DNA of 45,918 bases. It comes from Sulfurimonas sp. Lineage in GTDB: Bacteria > Campylobacterota > Campylobacteria > Campylobacterales > Sulfurimonadaceae. The translations under genes and the position numbers were made by a program. The stretch lies in contig NZ_JADGFC010000009.1 in assembly GCF_016744025.1 (NCBI RefSeq), forward strand, positions 1 through 45,918, written 5' to 3'. Under the pieces are notes generated by a model. That model did no database searches, had not been told where the DNA came from, and saw only the letters and a list, made by a program, of their open reading frames with translations. Below, one piece after another: positions 10,712 through 21,559 of this stretch. Positions within the stretch are counted from its first letter, which is position 1; the number at the start of each line of letters is the position of its first letter.

Positions 10712-11782
10712 ATGATGGCATTTAAATATATTTCCTTTCATTATCTAAAATATTTTTCAGTCATCTTGATTGCACTTGTAATGTTCCTTGTTGGATTTGA
10801 TTATATGGAAAATGCAGACTCATTATCGCAATCAGCTAACTTAGTTTTAATTTACCTTGTTTACAAAGCTTTTTTTGCCATAGATATGCTTCTCCCATTA
10901 TCTCTTATATTTGCAATGGTATCTACAAAGATATTTCTTATTCGTTCAAATGCTCTGGTCTCTTTTTACTCTTTGGGTTATTCAAGAGTAGATGTGCTAA
11001 AGCCTTTCGTTGTTGTCTCAAGCACAATAGTAGTCATTTTTATATCTTTACATGCACTTCCAAGTTTTTCTCGCGCAGATGAGTTTTCAAATAATATTCG
11101 TAAAAACTCTGCTTACTTAAGTCCTACAAAAGACCTATTTTTTATATATAAAGATAAGTATATTTATTTCTCTCAAATGCTTCCTCTTCAAGAAAAAGCG
11201 AAGGGAATTAGAGTTTTTACTCTTAAAGAAAACTCACTCAAAGAGGTAGTTATAGCAAAAGAAGCTATATATAGAAATGAGTCTTGGCATATAGCTAAGG
11301 CAGACATAATTACTAAACCTGATAATATGAGTTATGAATCACTTGGTATAAAAGTTGACCATAAAGAAGGTCTAAATATCTTACATGGTTTTAGACCAAA
11401 AATGCTAGATCAGGTATATGAAGGTAAGGTGAACTTTACTATTAAAGATGCAATAGACGCACTCTTTTTGCTTAAGGATCAAAATATTAATACAAGCAGT
11501 ATAAAAGGGGCACTTTACAAGATATTTGTATACCCATTTTTTGTACCATGTTTAGTAGTAATTATTTTCTTTTTTGTTCCTATTAGTGCAAGATTTTTAA
11601 ATGTTTCTCTCTTTAGTTTTGGAGCTATTCTTGCAACACTTTTGGTTTGGGGAGTGCTTTTTATGCTTATTGAACTATCAAATAATAAAACAATTTCAAG
11701 TGAAGTTGGTGTTGTCGCACCAGTTCTCATTCTCTTTTTAATATCTCTTAGACAATGGCGAAAGTACCGCTTAGCTACTTAA
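10712..11782 (+). CDS. LptF/LptG family LPS export permease
   Basis: YjgP/YjgQ-like topology: N-terminal TMs, periplasmic region, C-terminal TMs. Confidence 0.85.
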   Translation: MMAFKYISFHYLKYFSVILIALVMFLVGFDYMENADSLSQSANLVLIYLVYKAFFAIDMLLPLSLIFAMVSTKIFLIRSNALVSFYSLGYSRVDVLKPFVVVSSTIVVIFISLHALPSFSRADEFSNNIRKNSAYLSPTKDLFFIYKDKYIYFSQMLPLQEKAKGIRVFTLKENSLKEVVIAKEAIYRNESWHIAKADIITKPDNMSYESLGIKVDHKEGLNILHGFRPKMLDQVYEGKVNFTIKDAIDALFLLKDQNINTSSIKGALYKIFVYPFFVPCLVVIIFFFVPISARFLNVSLFSFGAILATLLVWGVLFMLIELSNNKTISSEVGVVAPVLILFLISLRQWRKYRLAT

Positions 11783-11817
11783 TTATAAGACAAGGTTAAG
11801 ACTTCTTTTGTATCTAT

Positions 11818-11862
11818 AAAAGTGCTTATATGTTTTATAACAAAAACATAAGCACTTTTTTG
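11818..11862 (+). terminator. Rho-independent terminator-like hairpin after the lptF/G-family gene
   Basis: AAAAGTGCTTAT (11818-11829) pairs with ATAAGCACTTTT (11848-11859), with an inner GTTTT/AAAAC stem and a T-run after it. Confidence 0.8.
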
Positions 11863-11897
11863 GTAAAATCATTTAAAAAATATTTGGAAATTTTATA

Positions 11898-13100
11898 ATG
11901 AATTTTAAAGAACTAGCATCTGAGTATAAAACACCTCTTTACGTTTATGATTTAGACTACATGAGTGAACAATACCAAGAGTTAAAATCAGCCTTTAAAG
12001 GTAGAAAATCTATCTTAGCTTATGCTGTAAAAGCAAACTCAAATCTTAGTGTAATTAAGCACTTTGCAGATTTGGGTAGTGGAGCAGACTGTGTATCTAT
12101 TGGTGAAGTACGTCGCGCATTTTTAGCAGGAGTTCCAGCATATAAAATTATCTTTTCTGGTGTTGGAAAGAGTGATGATGAAATTCGTGAAGCAATACAA
12201 AAAGATATACTTTACATCAATGTTGAGAGTGAAGCAGAACTCTTTCGTGTTGAAGTTATAGCAAAAGAATTAAATAAAACTTCTCGTATAAGTATTCGTG
12301 TTAATCCAAATATTGATCCAAAGACTCATCCTTACATTTCTACAGGACTACATGATAATAAGTTCGGTGTTGATATAGACACGGCTAAAAGAATGTTTAT
12401 ACTTGCAAAAAACTCAGAGTCTCTTGATCCAGTTGGAGTTCACTTTCATATTGGTTCACAGCTTACACATTTAGAACCAATATATGAAGCTGCAGTAATC
12501 GTAGCTGATATGCTTCGTTCATTAGAAGCAATTGATATAGAGTTGAAGTTTTTTGATGTTGGTGGCGGTCTTGGTATTACTTATGATGATGAAGTTACAA
12601 TAAAACCATATGACTATGCACAAGCTATTTTAGGAACTCTAAAAGGTCTTGATCTGACAGTTATTTGTGAACCAGGAAGATTTTTAACTGCAAATGCAGG
12701 TTACTTCGTGAGTAAGGTTTTATATGAAAAACAAAATGGAGATAAAAAGTTTGTAGTTATAGATGGGGCTATGAATGATCTTCTTCGTCCAAGTCTTTAT
12801 GGTGCTTATCATAAAGTGCAAGCTATTACTGATTCTACATCTGATGTGAGAAATGTTGATATCGTTGGTCCTGTTTGTGAAAGTAGTGATTTTTTCGCAA
12901 AAGACTGTCTATTACCTGAGTTAAATCGTAATGATTTGATTGTTGTTCACAGTGCTGGAGCTTATGGCTTTGGTATGGGAAGTAATTATAACTCTCGTGG
13001 TAGAAGTGCTGAAGTTGCAGTGCAAAATGGTGAAGCTAGACTTGTTAGAAAAAGAGAAAACTTTGAGGATTTAGTTGCTTTAGAGAAAGAATTTTTATAA
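11898..13100 (+). CDS. lysA: Diaminopimelate decarboxylase
   Basis: AYAVKANSNL, HFHIGSQL, EPGRFLTANAG, GAYGFGMGSNYNSRGR motifs. Confidence 0.96.
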   Translation: MNFKELASEYKTPLYVYDLDYMSEQYQELKSAFKGRKSILAYAVKANSNLSVIKHFADLGSGADCVSIGEVRRAFLAGVPAYKIIFSGVGKSDDEIREAIQKDILYINVESEAELFRVEVIAKELNKTSRISIRVNPNIDPKTHPYISTGLHDNKFGVDIDTAKRMFILAKNSESLDPVGVHFHIGSQLTHLEPIYEAAVIVADMLRSLEAIDIELKFFDVGGGLGITYDDEVTIKPYDYAQAILGTLKGLDLTVICEPGRFLTANAGYFVSKVLYEKQNGDKKFVVIDGAMNDLLRPSLYGAYHKVQAITDSTSDVRNVDIVGPVCESSDFFAKDCLLPELNRNDLIVVHSAGAYGFGMGSNYNSRGRSAEVAVQNGEARLVRKRENFEDLVALEKEFL

Positions 13101-13112
13101 TTTGTACAGGTA

Positions 13113-13196
13113 ATGGGCAAAATTCATTATCATGAGTTTTCTTTAGCAGAATGCTCACATATAGAAACCGTGTTCGAAAATATTAAAGGAGGGTGA
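13113..13196 (+). CDS. Possible 27-aa small ORF between lysA and the HAD gene
   Basis: ATG...TGA reading MGKIHYHEFSLAECSHIETVFENIKGG; its stop lies on the Shine-Dalgarno of the next gene; absent from the ORF track. Confidence 0.3.
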   Translation: MGKIHYHEFSLAECSHIETVFENIKGG

Positions 13197-13197
13197 T

Positions 13198-13974
13198 TTG
13201 TATTTTATAGATGTTCAAGGTACTTTAATTAGCGACAATGATAAATCTCCTATCCGTGGAAGTATAGAGTTTATTGATATGTGTAATGAGAAAAATATTC
13301 CTTATATGGTCATTACAAACAATACTAAAAAAGCGTCTAATGATTTTTATGATTATCTTCGCTCTATAGGTTTTAAGTTTGATTTTTCTAAGTATCTTGA
13401 TCCATTAATGCTATTGGAATCTAGAGTATCTAAAGAATCAGTTGCAGCTTATGGTGCTGATGAGTTTATAAAAACTCTTATCTCTATGGGTTACACACTT
13501 AATTATGAAAATCCTCAGACAGTGTTAGTAGCAATTAAAGAAGATTTTGACTCTAGTGAATATGCTCAAATGATAGACTTTTTACTCTCTGGTGCATCTC
13601 TTGTTGGCATGCATGAAACATCTATTTATGCTAAAAACTCTAAAAGATATCCTGGTGTTGGAGCAATTTTAAAAATGTTAGAATTTGCAACTTCTACTTC
13701 TTATGCAGTTGTAGGAAAACCAAGTGTAGCTTTTTATAGTGAATCTTTGGCTAAGTTAAAAAAACAAGATATTAGTGCTGAGTTTTCTCATGTTACAATG
13801 ATCAGTGATGATGTTAAAGGTGACTTAGGCGGAGCTAAAGAGATGGGAATGAAAACAGTTTTTGTAACTAGCGGAAAATATAAAACACAAGAAGAGATAG
13901 TTCCATTTTTAAAACCTGAACTTAGACCAGATATGGTTTATGACGATATGCAAAAGATTTTGGAGGCAATATGA
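13198..13974 (+). CDS. HAD-superfamily hydrolase (NagD/Nagd-like phosphatase)
   Basis: FIDVQGTL motif I (D-x-x-x-T), VITNNT, ISDDVKGDLGGAKEMGMKTVFV; TTG start with strong upstream AAAGGAGG. Confidence 0.85.
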   Translation: MYFIDVQGTLISDNDKSPIRGSIEFIDMCNEKNIPYMVITNNTKKASNDFYDYLRSIGFKFDFSKYLDPLMLLESRVSKESVAAYGADEFIKTLISMGYTLNYENPQTVLVAIKEDFDSSEYAQMIDFLLSGASLVGMHETSIYAKNSKRYPGVGAILKMLEFATSTSYAVVGKPSVAFYSESLAKLKKQDISAEFSHVTMISDDVKGDLGGAKEMGMKTVFVTSGKYKTQEEIVPFLKPELRPDMVYDDMQKILEAI

Positions 13975-15059
13975 AAACATTAGATGATTGTAGACGATCG
14001 ATAGATGCTATTGATAATGAGATGCTCTCCCTTCTTAACAAAAGAATGAAAGTTGTTGAGAGAGTTGGTGAGATAAAAAATGAATCTGGTGGTGCGATAT
14101 ACAGACCAGAGAGAGAAAAAGCAATTATCGAAAGACTTGAATCTCAGAGTATAGCTAGTTCTGGAGCTCTAAATAAGAGTGCAATTGAAGCAATATTTTT
14201 AGAAATTTTTGCAGTATCGAGAAATTTAGAAAGACCAGAAAAAATAGCTTATTTAGGACCAGAAGGCACATTTACGCATCAAGTTGCTGAGAGCCGTTTT
14301 GGTGCTATGAGTGATTATATTTCTGTAAGTTCTATCCACTCAGTGTTTAAAACATTAGAGTCAAAAAGAGCAAAGTTTGGTGTTGTTCCAATTGAAAATT
14401 CAAAAGATGGAATTGTTGGTGAAACACTTGATCTACTAGCTAAAAGCAGTGTGAAAATTGTAGCAGAACTCTATATGCCTATTCATATGTCCTTTGTCAC
14501 TCAATCTATTAAACTCGAAGATGTAAAAAGAATATATTCAAAAGATAAGGGCTTTGGTCAGTGTAGAGGCTTTTTATCAGAACATGGTCTTACAAATGTA
14601 GAACATATTCCTGTTGAGTCAACTGCTAAAGCCGCAATACTTGCATCTGAAGATCCACATGCTGCAGCAATCTGCTCTCACATCGCGGCTAAACTTTATA
14701 ATGTTCCAACTATGTTTGAAAACATAGAAGATGAACATGATAGTTCTACAAGATTTGTAATACTAAGTGACTTTAAAAATGCTAAAAGTGAAGATGATAA
14801 AACTTCAATACTTGTACGTTTAAAAGATGCTGTTGAAGCTGGGTCTTTAGTGCATTTCTTACAAGATTTTGATAAAGAAAAGATAAATCTATCAAAAATC
14901 GAGTCTCGTCCTTCAAAAGATAAGGCTGGATTTGGTTATTGGTTTTATATAGATTTTTATGGGCATATTGATGATGTAAATATTCAAAAAGTACTAGCCA
15001 AACACGAGAGTGAAGTAACATGGTTAGGAAGTTATGTAAAGGGTGAAGATGAACTTTAA
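13971..15059 (+). CDS. pheA: Bifunctional chorismate mutase/prephenate dehydratase
   Basis: N-terminal chorismate mutase helix region; [36 protein letters not shown]. Confidence 0.95.
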   Translation: MKTLDDCRRSIDAIDNEMLSLLNKRMKVVERVGEIKNESGGAIYRPEREKAIIERLESQSIASSGALNKSAIEAIFLEIFAVSRNLERPEKIAYLGPEGTFTHQVAESRFGAMSDYISVSSIHSVFKTLESKRAKFGVVPIENSKDGIVGETLDLLAKSSVKIVAELYMPIHMSFVTQSIKLEDVKRIYSKDKGFGQCRGFLSEHGLTNVEHIPVESTAKAAILASEDPHAAAICSHIAAKLYNVPTMFENIEDEHDSSTRFVILSDFKNAKSEDDKTSILVRLKDAVEAGSLVHFLQDFDKEKINLSKIESRPSKDKAGFGYWFYIDFYGHIDDVNIQKVLAKHESEVTWLGSYVKGEDEL

Positions 15060-16143
15060 TTCTAAAATGAAAGATATTAAAAACTATGAAGCTGGAAAGC
15101 CAATAGAGTTAGTTGTAAGAGAGTTTGGAATTGAGCCAAAAGACATTATAAAACTAGCAAGTAACGAAAATCCTAACGGTTGTTCGCCAATGGTTCAAGA
15201 AAATGTAGCAAAAATAGTTTCAAAGATGGCTCTATATCCAGATGATTCTATGATGGCTTTAAAAAGTGCGCTTAGCAAAAGATTTGACGTAGAAGATGAA
15301 AACGTTATTATCGGTTCTGGTAGTGATCAGGTTATAGAATTTATAATTCACGCAAAGGCTAATGCTGACTCTAAGATATTGATGAATAGTATTACATTTG
15401 CAATGTATGAAATTTATGCGAAACATGTTGGTGCTGATATTTTAAGAACTTCTACACAAGAACATGATTTAGATGAGTTTTATGATATTTATAAAAAAGA
15501 AAAACCTTCTATAATATTTCTTTGTACTCCTAATAATCCAACCGGAGATGCAATAGATGCAAGTAAACTTTTTGACTTTATAAAAAAGATTGATAATGAC
15601 ACTCTTGTTGTTGTTGATGGTGCTTACATGGAATATGCAATTGCTAAAGATGCAAGTAAAGAAGTAAAACCAAAAGATTTAGTTGAACAGTTTGATAATG
15701 TAATTTATCTTGGGACATTTTCAAAAGCTTATGGACTTGGTGGTATGCGTGTTGGTTATGGATTAGCTGATGCTAAAATAATTAAAGAATTATATAAATT
15801 GAGACCTCCTTTTAATATTACTACACTTTCTTTAGAAGCTGCAACTATTGCTCTAAAAGATGAAGAGTTTGTAAATAAAAGCATAATTGATAATTTTAAA
15901 GAGATGAAACGCTACGAAGAGTTTGCAAAAGAGCAAAAAATAGATATAATTGACAGCTATACAAATTTTGTTACTTTATGTCTAAATCCGGATACAAAAT
16001 CATCTTTAATTGCAGATCTTCTTTTAAAAAGAGGAATGATAGTTAGAGATTTAAGTGGTTACGGTATGAATGCAATAAGAGTGACAGTTGGAACGCAAGA
16101 GCAAAATAGTCGCTTTTTTGAACTAACATCAGAAATTTTGTAA
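15043..16143 (+). CDS. hisC: Histidinol-phosphate aminotransferase
   Basis: [35 protein letters not shown] motifs. Confidence 0.94.
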   Translation: MKMNFNSKMKDIKNYEAGKPIELVVREFGIEPKDIIKLASNENPNGCSPMVQENVAKIVSKMALYPDDSMMALKSALSKRFDVEDENVIIGSGSDQVIEFIIHAKANADSKILMNSITFAMYEIYAKHVGADILRTSTQEHDLDEFYDIYKKEKPSIIFLCTPNNPTGDAIDASKLFDFIKKIDNDTLVVVDGAYMEYAIAKDASKEVKPKDLVEQFDNVIYLGTFSKAYGLGGMRVGYGLADAKIIKELYKLRPPFNITTLSLEAATIALKDEEFVNKSIIDNFKEMKRYEEFAKEQKIDIIDSYTNFVTLCLNPDTKSSLIADLLLKRGMIVRDLSGYGMNAIRVTVGTQEQNSRFFELTSEIL

Positions 16144-16161
16144 TTATAAAATGGGAAGTTA

Positions 16162-17871
16162 ATGGATTTTAAAGTACTTTTTTCTCAGTTAGTTGTTCTT
16201 TATACTAAACTAACTTCGCAGCAACGAATTATTATTGCCGCTGCTATTATAGGTATAGTTGCATTTTTAATATTCATGGTCGTATACACGGCTAATAAAA
16301 ATACTGATGATCAATATGAAATCCTTTTTAACTCCCTAAGCTCTGAAGATGCCGCTAAAATTGTTGAGCAATTAGAAAAAGATGGAATAACTTATAAGCT
16401 TGAAGATAATAACATCATAAAAGTACCTAAAGATGTAGTTTATAAAGAACGTATAACTATTGCTTCTATGGGAATTCCTAAAAATAGCGGTGTAGGATTT
16501 GAGCTTTTTGATACACAAGAGTTTGGAGCTACAAGCTTTGATCAAAATATTAAATATCTCCGTGCCTTAGAGGGTGAGCTATCTAGAACTATTAATGCTC
16601 TTGGTCCAATTGAATCAGCAAGTGTAAGTTTAGCTATTCCAAAAGACACTCTTTTTATTGCAAAACAAGTTGATCCAAGTGCTTCAGTTATGGTTCAACT
16701 TGTAGAAGATAGAAAACTCTCACCTAAACAGATTCGTGGTATTAAAAATCTTGTTGCAGCTGCCGTTCCTAAGATGAACTCTACTAATGTAATGTTAGTT
16801 AATTCTGATGGTGAGACTCTAGGTGATGAAGATGAGATGGCTCAAATGAGTGAGTTATCCCTTGTTCAGCAGAAGTTCAAAACAAAAGAAGAGAAAAAGA
16901 GACAGAGAAAAATAATGCAAGTTATTTCTCCTTTTGTCGGTGGGAATGAAAAAGTAGTAGCACAGGTAACAATAGAATTTGATTTTTCTATTCAAAATAC
17001 TACATCAGAGACATTTGATCCAGAGAATGTTGTAAGAAGTGAGCAAGTAAGTGAAGAAAAGAGAGAAGGGGCTTCTCCTGCTGAAGTAGGTGGTGTACCT
17101 GGTACTGTAAGTAATATAGGTCCAGTGCAAGGTCTTAAAAGTAACCAAATTAATGAAAAATATGAAAAAAACTCAGGTACAACTAACTATGAAGTTGGTA
17201 AAACTGTATCAACTACAAAGTCTCAATTTGCAAGAATTAAAAGAATAAGTGCAGCTGTAATTGTAGATGGAAAGTATAAATTTAAACTAGATACAGATGG
17301 TAAAACAACAGAAGCTATGGAGTATGAAGCACTTCAAGAAAGTGACTTAGAAGCACTAGCCTCATTAGTTGGACGTTCTATCGGAATTAATGAAGCTAGA
17401 GGTGATGAAATAAGTGTTAAAAACCTACAGTTCAAGAGAAATGAAGCTCATATTGATGATGGTGTATCTCAAGCTGTTACATTCTCTCAAACTTACTTAG
17501 CACCATTTTCTGGAGTATTTAAGTATCTGTTTGTTCTTATTTTACTTCTTATTCTTTACAAAAAAGTTATATCTCCATTTGCTCTTAGAATGCTTGAAGT
17601 ATCAAAAGAAGACGATGAACTTAATCGTCCAACTCTTGATATAGAAGATGATGAAGAAGAAGACTTGTTAGAAAAAGTTCAACAAATGCGTAGAAAAGTT
17701 GAAAATCAACTTGGTGTCGGTGAAGGCTTTGACGAAGATGGACTTAAACATGAAGTACTCCTTGAAAAAGTTAGAGCTATGGCAGAAGATGCTCCTGAAG
17801 AGATAGCATCCTTACTTCAGTCATTACTAAGTGAAGAAGAAGATGGCTCTTCTAAAGAAAGGTCAAAATGA
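16162..17871 (+). CDS. fliF: Flagellar MS-ring protein FliF
   Basis: N- and C-terminal TM segments, YLRALEGELSRTI, SVSLAIPKDTLF, acidic C-terminus; followed by fliG. Confidence 0.96.
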   Translation: MDFKVLFSQLVVLYTKLTSQQRIIIAAAIIGIVAFLIFMVVYTANKNTDDQYEILFNSLSSEDAAKIVEQLEKDGITYKLEDNNIIKVPKDVVYKERITIASMGIPKNSGVGFELFDTQEFGATSFDQNIKYLRALEGELSRTINALGPIESASVSLAIPKDTLFIAKQVDPSASVMVQLVEDRKLSPKQIRGIKNLVAAAVPKMNSTNVMLVNSDGETLGDEDEMAQMSELSLVQQKFKTKEEKKRQRKIMQVISPFVGGNEKVVAQVTIEFDFSIQNTTSETFDPENVVRSEQVSEEKREGASPAEVGGVPGTVSNIGPVQGLKSNQINEKYEKNSGTTNYEVGKTVSTTKSQFARIKRISAAVIVDGKYKFKLDTDGKTTEAMEYEALQESDLEALASLVGRSIGINEARGDEISVKNLQFKRNEAHIDDGVSQAVTFSQTYLAPFSGVFKYLFVLILLLILYKKVISPFALRMLEVSKEDDELNRPTLDIEDDEEEDLLEKVQQMRRKVENQLGVGEGFDEDGLKHEVLLEKVRAMAEDAPEEIASLLQSLLSEEEDGSSKERSK

Positions 17872-18896
17872 TGAATTTAAGTCCAACACAGCAAGCAACA
17901 TTTGATGAAATGGGAATGGCGGAAAAAATCGCCATTTTATTAATGCAACTCGGTGAAGAAGTAACAGCTGCAATATTTTCAAATATGAGTGTGCAAGCTA
18001 TAACTGAAGTCTCAAAATATATTGCAGGGAATAGGACAGTTGAAAAAGCCGTTGCTACTGCTATACTTGAAGAATTCCATGCAATTATACAATCTGGTCA
18101 GTTTATTACTACAGGTGGTATGGAGTATGCAAGAGAACTTCTATATAGAACTCTTGGACCTGAAGAGGCTAAAAAAGTTTTAGATAAACTATCCAAAAGT
18201 ATGCAAAATATTCAAAATTTTGCTTATCTTTCAAAAATTAAGCCTCAGCAGTTATCGGACTTTATTATTAATGAGCATCCTCAAACTATTGCTCTTATTC
18301 TAGCTCATATGGATGCAACGGAAGCAGCAGATACACTTCAGTTTTTCCCAGATGATTTACGTTCTGAAGTTGCTATGAGAATGGCAAAACTTGGAGATAT
18401 ATCTCCTTCAGTTATTAAAAGAGTATCGGCAGTGTTAGAGTCTAAACTTGAGTCTCTTGCTACTTATAAAGTTGAAGTTGGTGGACCAAGAGCAGTTGCA
18501 GATATCTTTAATAGACTTGGTGCTAAATCTGCCAAAGCTACTCTTTCTCAAGTTGAACAGGTTGATGAAGAACTTGCTACTCTAATTACAGAGATGATGT
18601 TTACATTTGAAGATATAGTAACTCTAGATAAAAATGCTATTACAGAAATTTTGAAAACTGTAGATAAAAAAGAATTAATGCTTGGACTGAAAAGTGCACC
18701 AGAAGAACTTAAAGAGAAGTTCTTTTCTGCCATGTCTGAGAGAGCAAGAGAAGCATTTGATGAAGAGATGCAGTTCCTTGGTGCTGTTAAAATGAAAGAT
18801 GTTGAGAATTCTCAGAGAAAAATTGTTGAACTTGTTAATGGTCTTGCTGAAGCTGGAACTATACAAATGGGTTCTGCCGATGAGATGATAGAGTAA
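17868..18896 (+). CDS. fliG: Flagellar motor switch protein FliG
   Basis: EHPQTIALILAHM, MMFTFEDIVTLD, MSERAREAFDEEM motifs. Confidence 0.97.
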   Translation: MMNLSPTQQATFDEMGMAEKIAILLMQLGEEVTAAIFSNMSVQAITEVSKYIAGNRTVEKAVATAILEEFHAIIQSGQFITTGGMEYARELLYRTLGPEEAKKVLDKLSKSMQNIQNFAYLSKIKPQQLSDFIINEHPQTIALILAHMDATEAADTLQFFPDDLRSEVAMRMAKLGDISPSVIKRVSAVLESKLESLATYKVEVGGPRAVADIFNRLGAKSAKATLSQVEQVDEELATLITEMMFTFEDIVTLDKNAITEILKTVDKKELMLGLKSAPEELKEKFFSAMSERAREAFDEEMQFLGAVKMKDVENSQRKIVELVNGLAEAGTIQMGSADEMIE

Positions 18897-18906
18897 AGGT
18901 TTTGCT

Positions 18907-19686
18907 ATGGCAACTGTAATTTCAAATGATAAGCTAAATAAGCACTCTATTGATAAATATAACTTTAAAGTTTTTTCTATGGGTGGAGGCTATGAAGAAG
19001 AGAGTGAAAAATCTGTTCTTATAAAAGAGAGTATTCCAGCAGCAAGAGATAGTGAAGTTGACTCTAGTGCCATGAGTCAAAGTTCAAAAGATTCACTTAT
19101 AGAGTCTTTAATGAAAAAAACTGATGAGATGTCATCAAACTTCATAAAACTTCAGATGAAACTCGAATCAATGAGTGATGAGCATACTGTTGAGCTAGAA
19201 AAAGTAAAAACTGAGTCTTTTAATGAAGGTGTTTTAGCTGGTAAAGATCAAGCTAGTAAGGATGAAGCGAATAGTCTAACAAATGGTTTAGCTCAATTTG
19301 CTACATCTGTTAGCACTTTGGAGAATTCTGCTCACGAATATGAGAGCGCATTAGAAGGTATCAAAAGTCAGCTAATAAGTGCAGCTGTCGATATTTCTAA
19401 AGAAGTTATAAATATTGAGTTAAATGAGAGTTCAACTGCAATAGCCCAAGTCCTATCAAATGAGTTAATAAAAGAGTTACAAAGCGCATCAAAAATTACA
19501 TTAAAAGTTAACCCTAAAAATCATGGTGAAATATCCCAAAGTGTGGGTCTATTAGATCACGTTAGTATTATTTCCGACAGTGCAGTTAGTGAAGGCGGAG
19601 TCATTGCCATTAGTGATGCAGGAAATATAGACGCACAAATCTCAAAAAGATTTGAGAGAGTAAAAAGAGCAGCCTTAAGTGAATAA
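18907..19686 (+). CDS. fliH: Flagellar assembly protein FliH
   Basis: Position after fliG; coiled-coil region and FliH/VATPase-E-like C-terminus (SEGGVIAISDAGNIDAQISKRFERVKRA). Confidence 0.88.
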   Translation: MATVISNDKLNKHSIDKYNFKVFSMGGGYEEESEKSVLIKESIPAARDSEVDSSAMSQSSKDSLIESLMKKTDEMSSNFIKLQMKLESMSDEHTVELEKVKTESFNEGVLAGKDQASKDEANSLTNGLAQFATSVSTLENSAHEYESALEGIKSQLISAAVDISKEVINIELNESSTAIAQVLSNELIKELQSASKITLKVNPKNHGEISQSVGLLDHVSIISDSAVSEGGVIAISDAGNIDAQISKRFERVKRAALSE

Positions 19687-21511
19687 AAATATGAATATTA
19701 AAGAAAAAAGTATAAAAGAACTAACTGTTCTTTGCCAAGAAATCAGAGAAGAAATTTTAAGAGTTGTTAGCAAAAACGGTGGACATTTAAGCTCAACACT
19801 TGGCGCTACAGAGATTATAGTAGCAATGCATTATGTATTTGACTCAAAGAATGATCCATTTATCTTTGATGTTTCACATCAGTCATATGCACATAAACTT
19901 CTAACTGATAGATGGGAAGCTTTTGATACTCTTCGTCAGTTTGGGGGAACGTGTGGTTATACCAAACCTACAGAGTCTGAACATGACTATTTTGTAGCAG
20001 GACATAGTTCAACGTCAATATCTTTAGGCGTTGGTGCTGCTAAAGCAATTGCTCTAAAAAAAGAGCAAGAATCCAGAGTTCCTGTTGTTATGATAGGTGA
20101 TGGTTCTATGACTGCAGGTATGGTTTATGAAGCATTAAATGAGTTGGGTGATAGAAAATATCCTCTGGTTATTATACTAAATGATAATGAAATGAGTATT
20201 GCAAAACCAATAGGTGCAGTTAGTAGAATGTTAAGTTCAGCAATGGCATCTCCATTTTATCAAAAGTTTAAAAAACATACTGAAAATTTTGTAGATAATT
20301 TTGGTGAAGGTGCTCATTATATCGCTAAAAGAATGGAAGAGAGTTTAAAACTTATTACTCCTGGTATGCTATTTGAAGAGATGGGAATAAATTATATTGG
20401 ACCTGTTGATGGACATAATTTAACTCAGCTAATAGAGATTATGCAAACAGCGAAAAAGCTTAAACAGCCTGTAATTATTCATGTTCAAACTGTTAAGGGT
20501 AAGGGTTATGACATAGCAGAAGGAAAAGAAGAAAAATGGCATGGAGTAGGTCCTTTTGATTTAAGTAACGGACATAGTTCAAAGAAGGCATCTGCTAAGA
20601 ATGCTACTCAGATATATACAGAGGCTCTATTGCATCTAGCAAAACATGATGAGAAGATTGTAGGTGCTACAGCAGCTATGCCAAGTGGAACAGGACTAAG
20701 CGAGTTAATGGAGCTTTATCCGGATAGATTTTGGGATGTTGCAATCGCAGAACAACACGCTGTAACTTCAATGGCAGCTTTGGCAAAAGAGGGTTTTAAA
20801 CCTTTTTGTACGATCTACTCTACATTTTTACAACGTGGATATGACCAAGTAATTCATGATACTTGTTTGATGGATTTACCTGTTGTTTTTGCACTTGATC
20901 GTGCGGGAATAGTTGGAGAAGATGGAGAGACACACCAAGGTGTATTTGATATTAGTTTTTTAAGAGCTGTTCCAAATATGACTCTTTTTGCTCCAAGAGA
21001 TGAGAAATCATTTCACCAAGCACTTGGTTTCGCAGCAGAGTATCAACATCCTTGCTCACTTAGATATCCAAGAGGGTCATTCATAAAAACTGACCTTCCT
21101 GAATCTTCTCCTTTTGAACTTGCTAAATCTCAACTGCTTCGCTCAAATGAGAGTGATATCCTTTTCATAGGTTATGGTAACGGTCTTGGTCGTGCGTATG
21201 AAACAGCGCAGCATCTAGATGTTGATGTTAACATACTTGATTTAAGATTTGTAAAACCATTAGATGCAGATATGTTACGTGAGCTTTCAACTAAACATAA
21301 AAAGTGGTTTGTCTTTAGTGATAGTTCTAAAATGGGTGGCGTTGGTTCTGCTATATTAGAGTTTTTAGCATCTGAGAAAATTTTAGATATTGAAGTAGAA
21401 AGCTTTGAATATGAAGATGAATTTATAACTCATGGAAATACAAAACTAGTAGAAGAATCTTTGGGTCTTTTACCCCAACAACTTGCTAAGAGAGTATCTA
21501 CACTCTCTTAA
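19679..21511 (+). CDS. dxs: 1-deoxy-D-xylulose-5-phosphate synthase
   Basis: Transketolase-family TPP motif GDGSMTAGMVYEALN, GHSSTSISLGVGAA, DRAGIVGEDGETHQGVFD. Confidence 0.97.
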   Translation: MNKNMNIKEKSIKELTVLCQEIREEILRVVSKNGGHLSSTLGATEIIVAMHYVFDSKNDPFIFDVSHQSYAHKLLTDRWEAFDTLRQFGGTCGYTKPTESEHDYFVAGHSSTSISLGVGAAKAIALKKEQESRVPVVMIGDGSMTAGMVYEALNELGDRKYPLVIILNDNEMSIAKPIGAVSRMLSSAMASPFYQKFKKHTENFVDNFGEGAHYIAKRMEESLKLITPGMLFEEMGINYIGPVDGHNLTQLIEIMQTAKKLKQPVIIHVQTVKGKGYDIAEGKEEKWHGVGPFDLSNGHSSKKASAKNATQIYTEALLHLAKHDEKIVGATAAMPSGTGLSELMELYPDRFWDVAIAEQHAVTSMAALAKEGFKPFCTIYSTFLQRGYDQVIHDTCLMDLPVVFALDRAGIVGEDGETHQGVFDISFLRAVPNMTLFAPRDEKSFHQALGFAAEYQHPCSLRYPRGSFIKTDLPESSPFELAKSQLLRSNESDILFIGYGNGLGRAYETAQHLDVDVNILDLRFVKPLDADMLRELSTKHKKWFVFSDSSKMGGVGSAILEFLASEKILDIEVESFEYEDEFITHGNTKLVEESLGLLPQQLAKRVSTLS

Positions 21512-21559
21512 GCAAACTCTGCGTCTATATACTTAATCATAACAACTAGAGGACACTTC

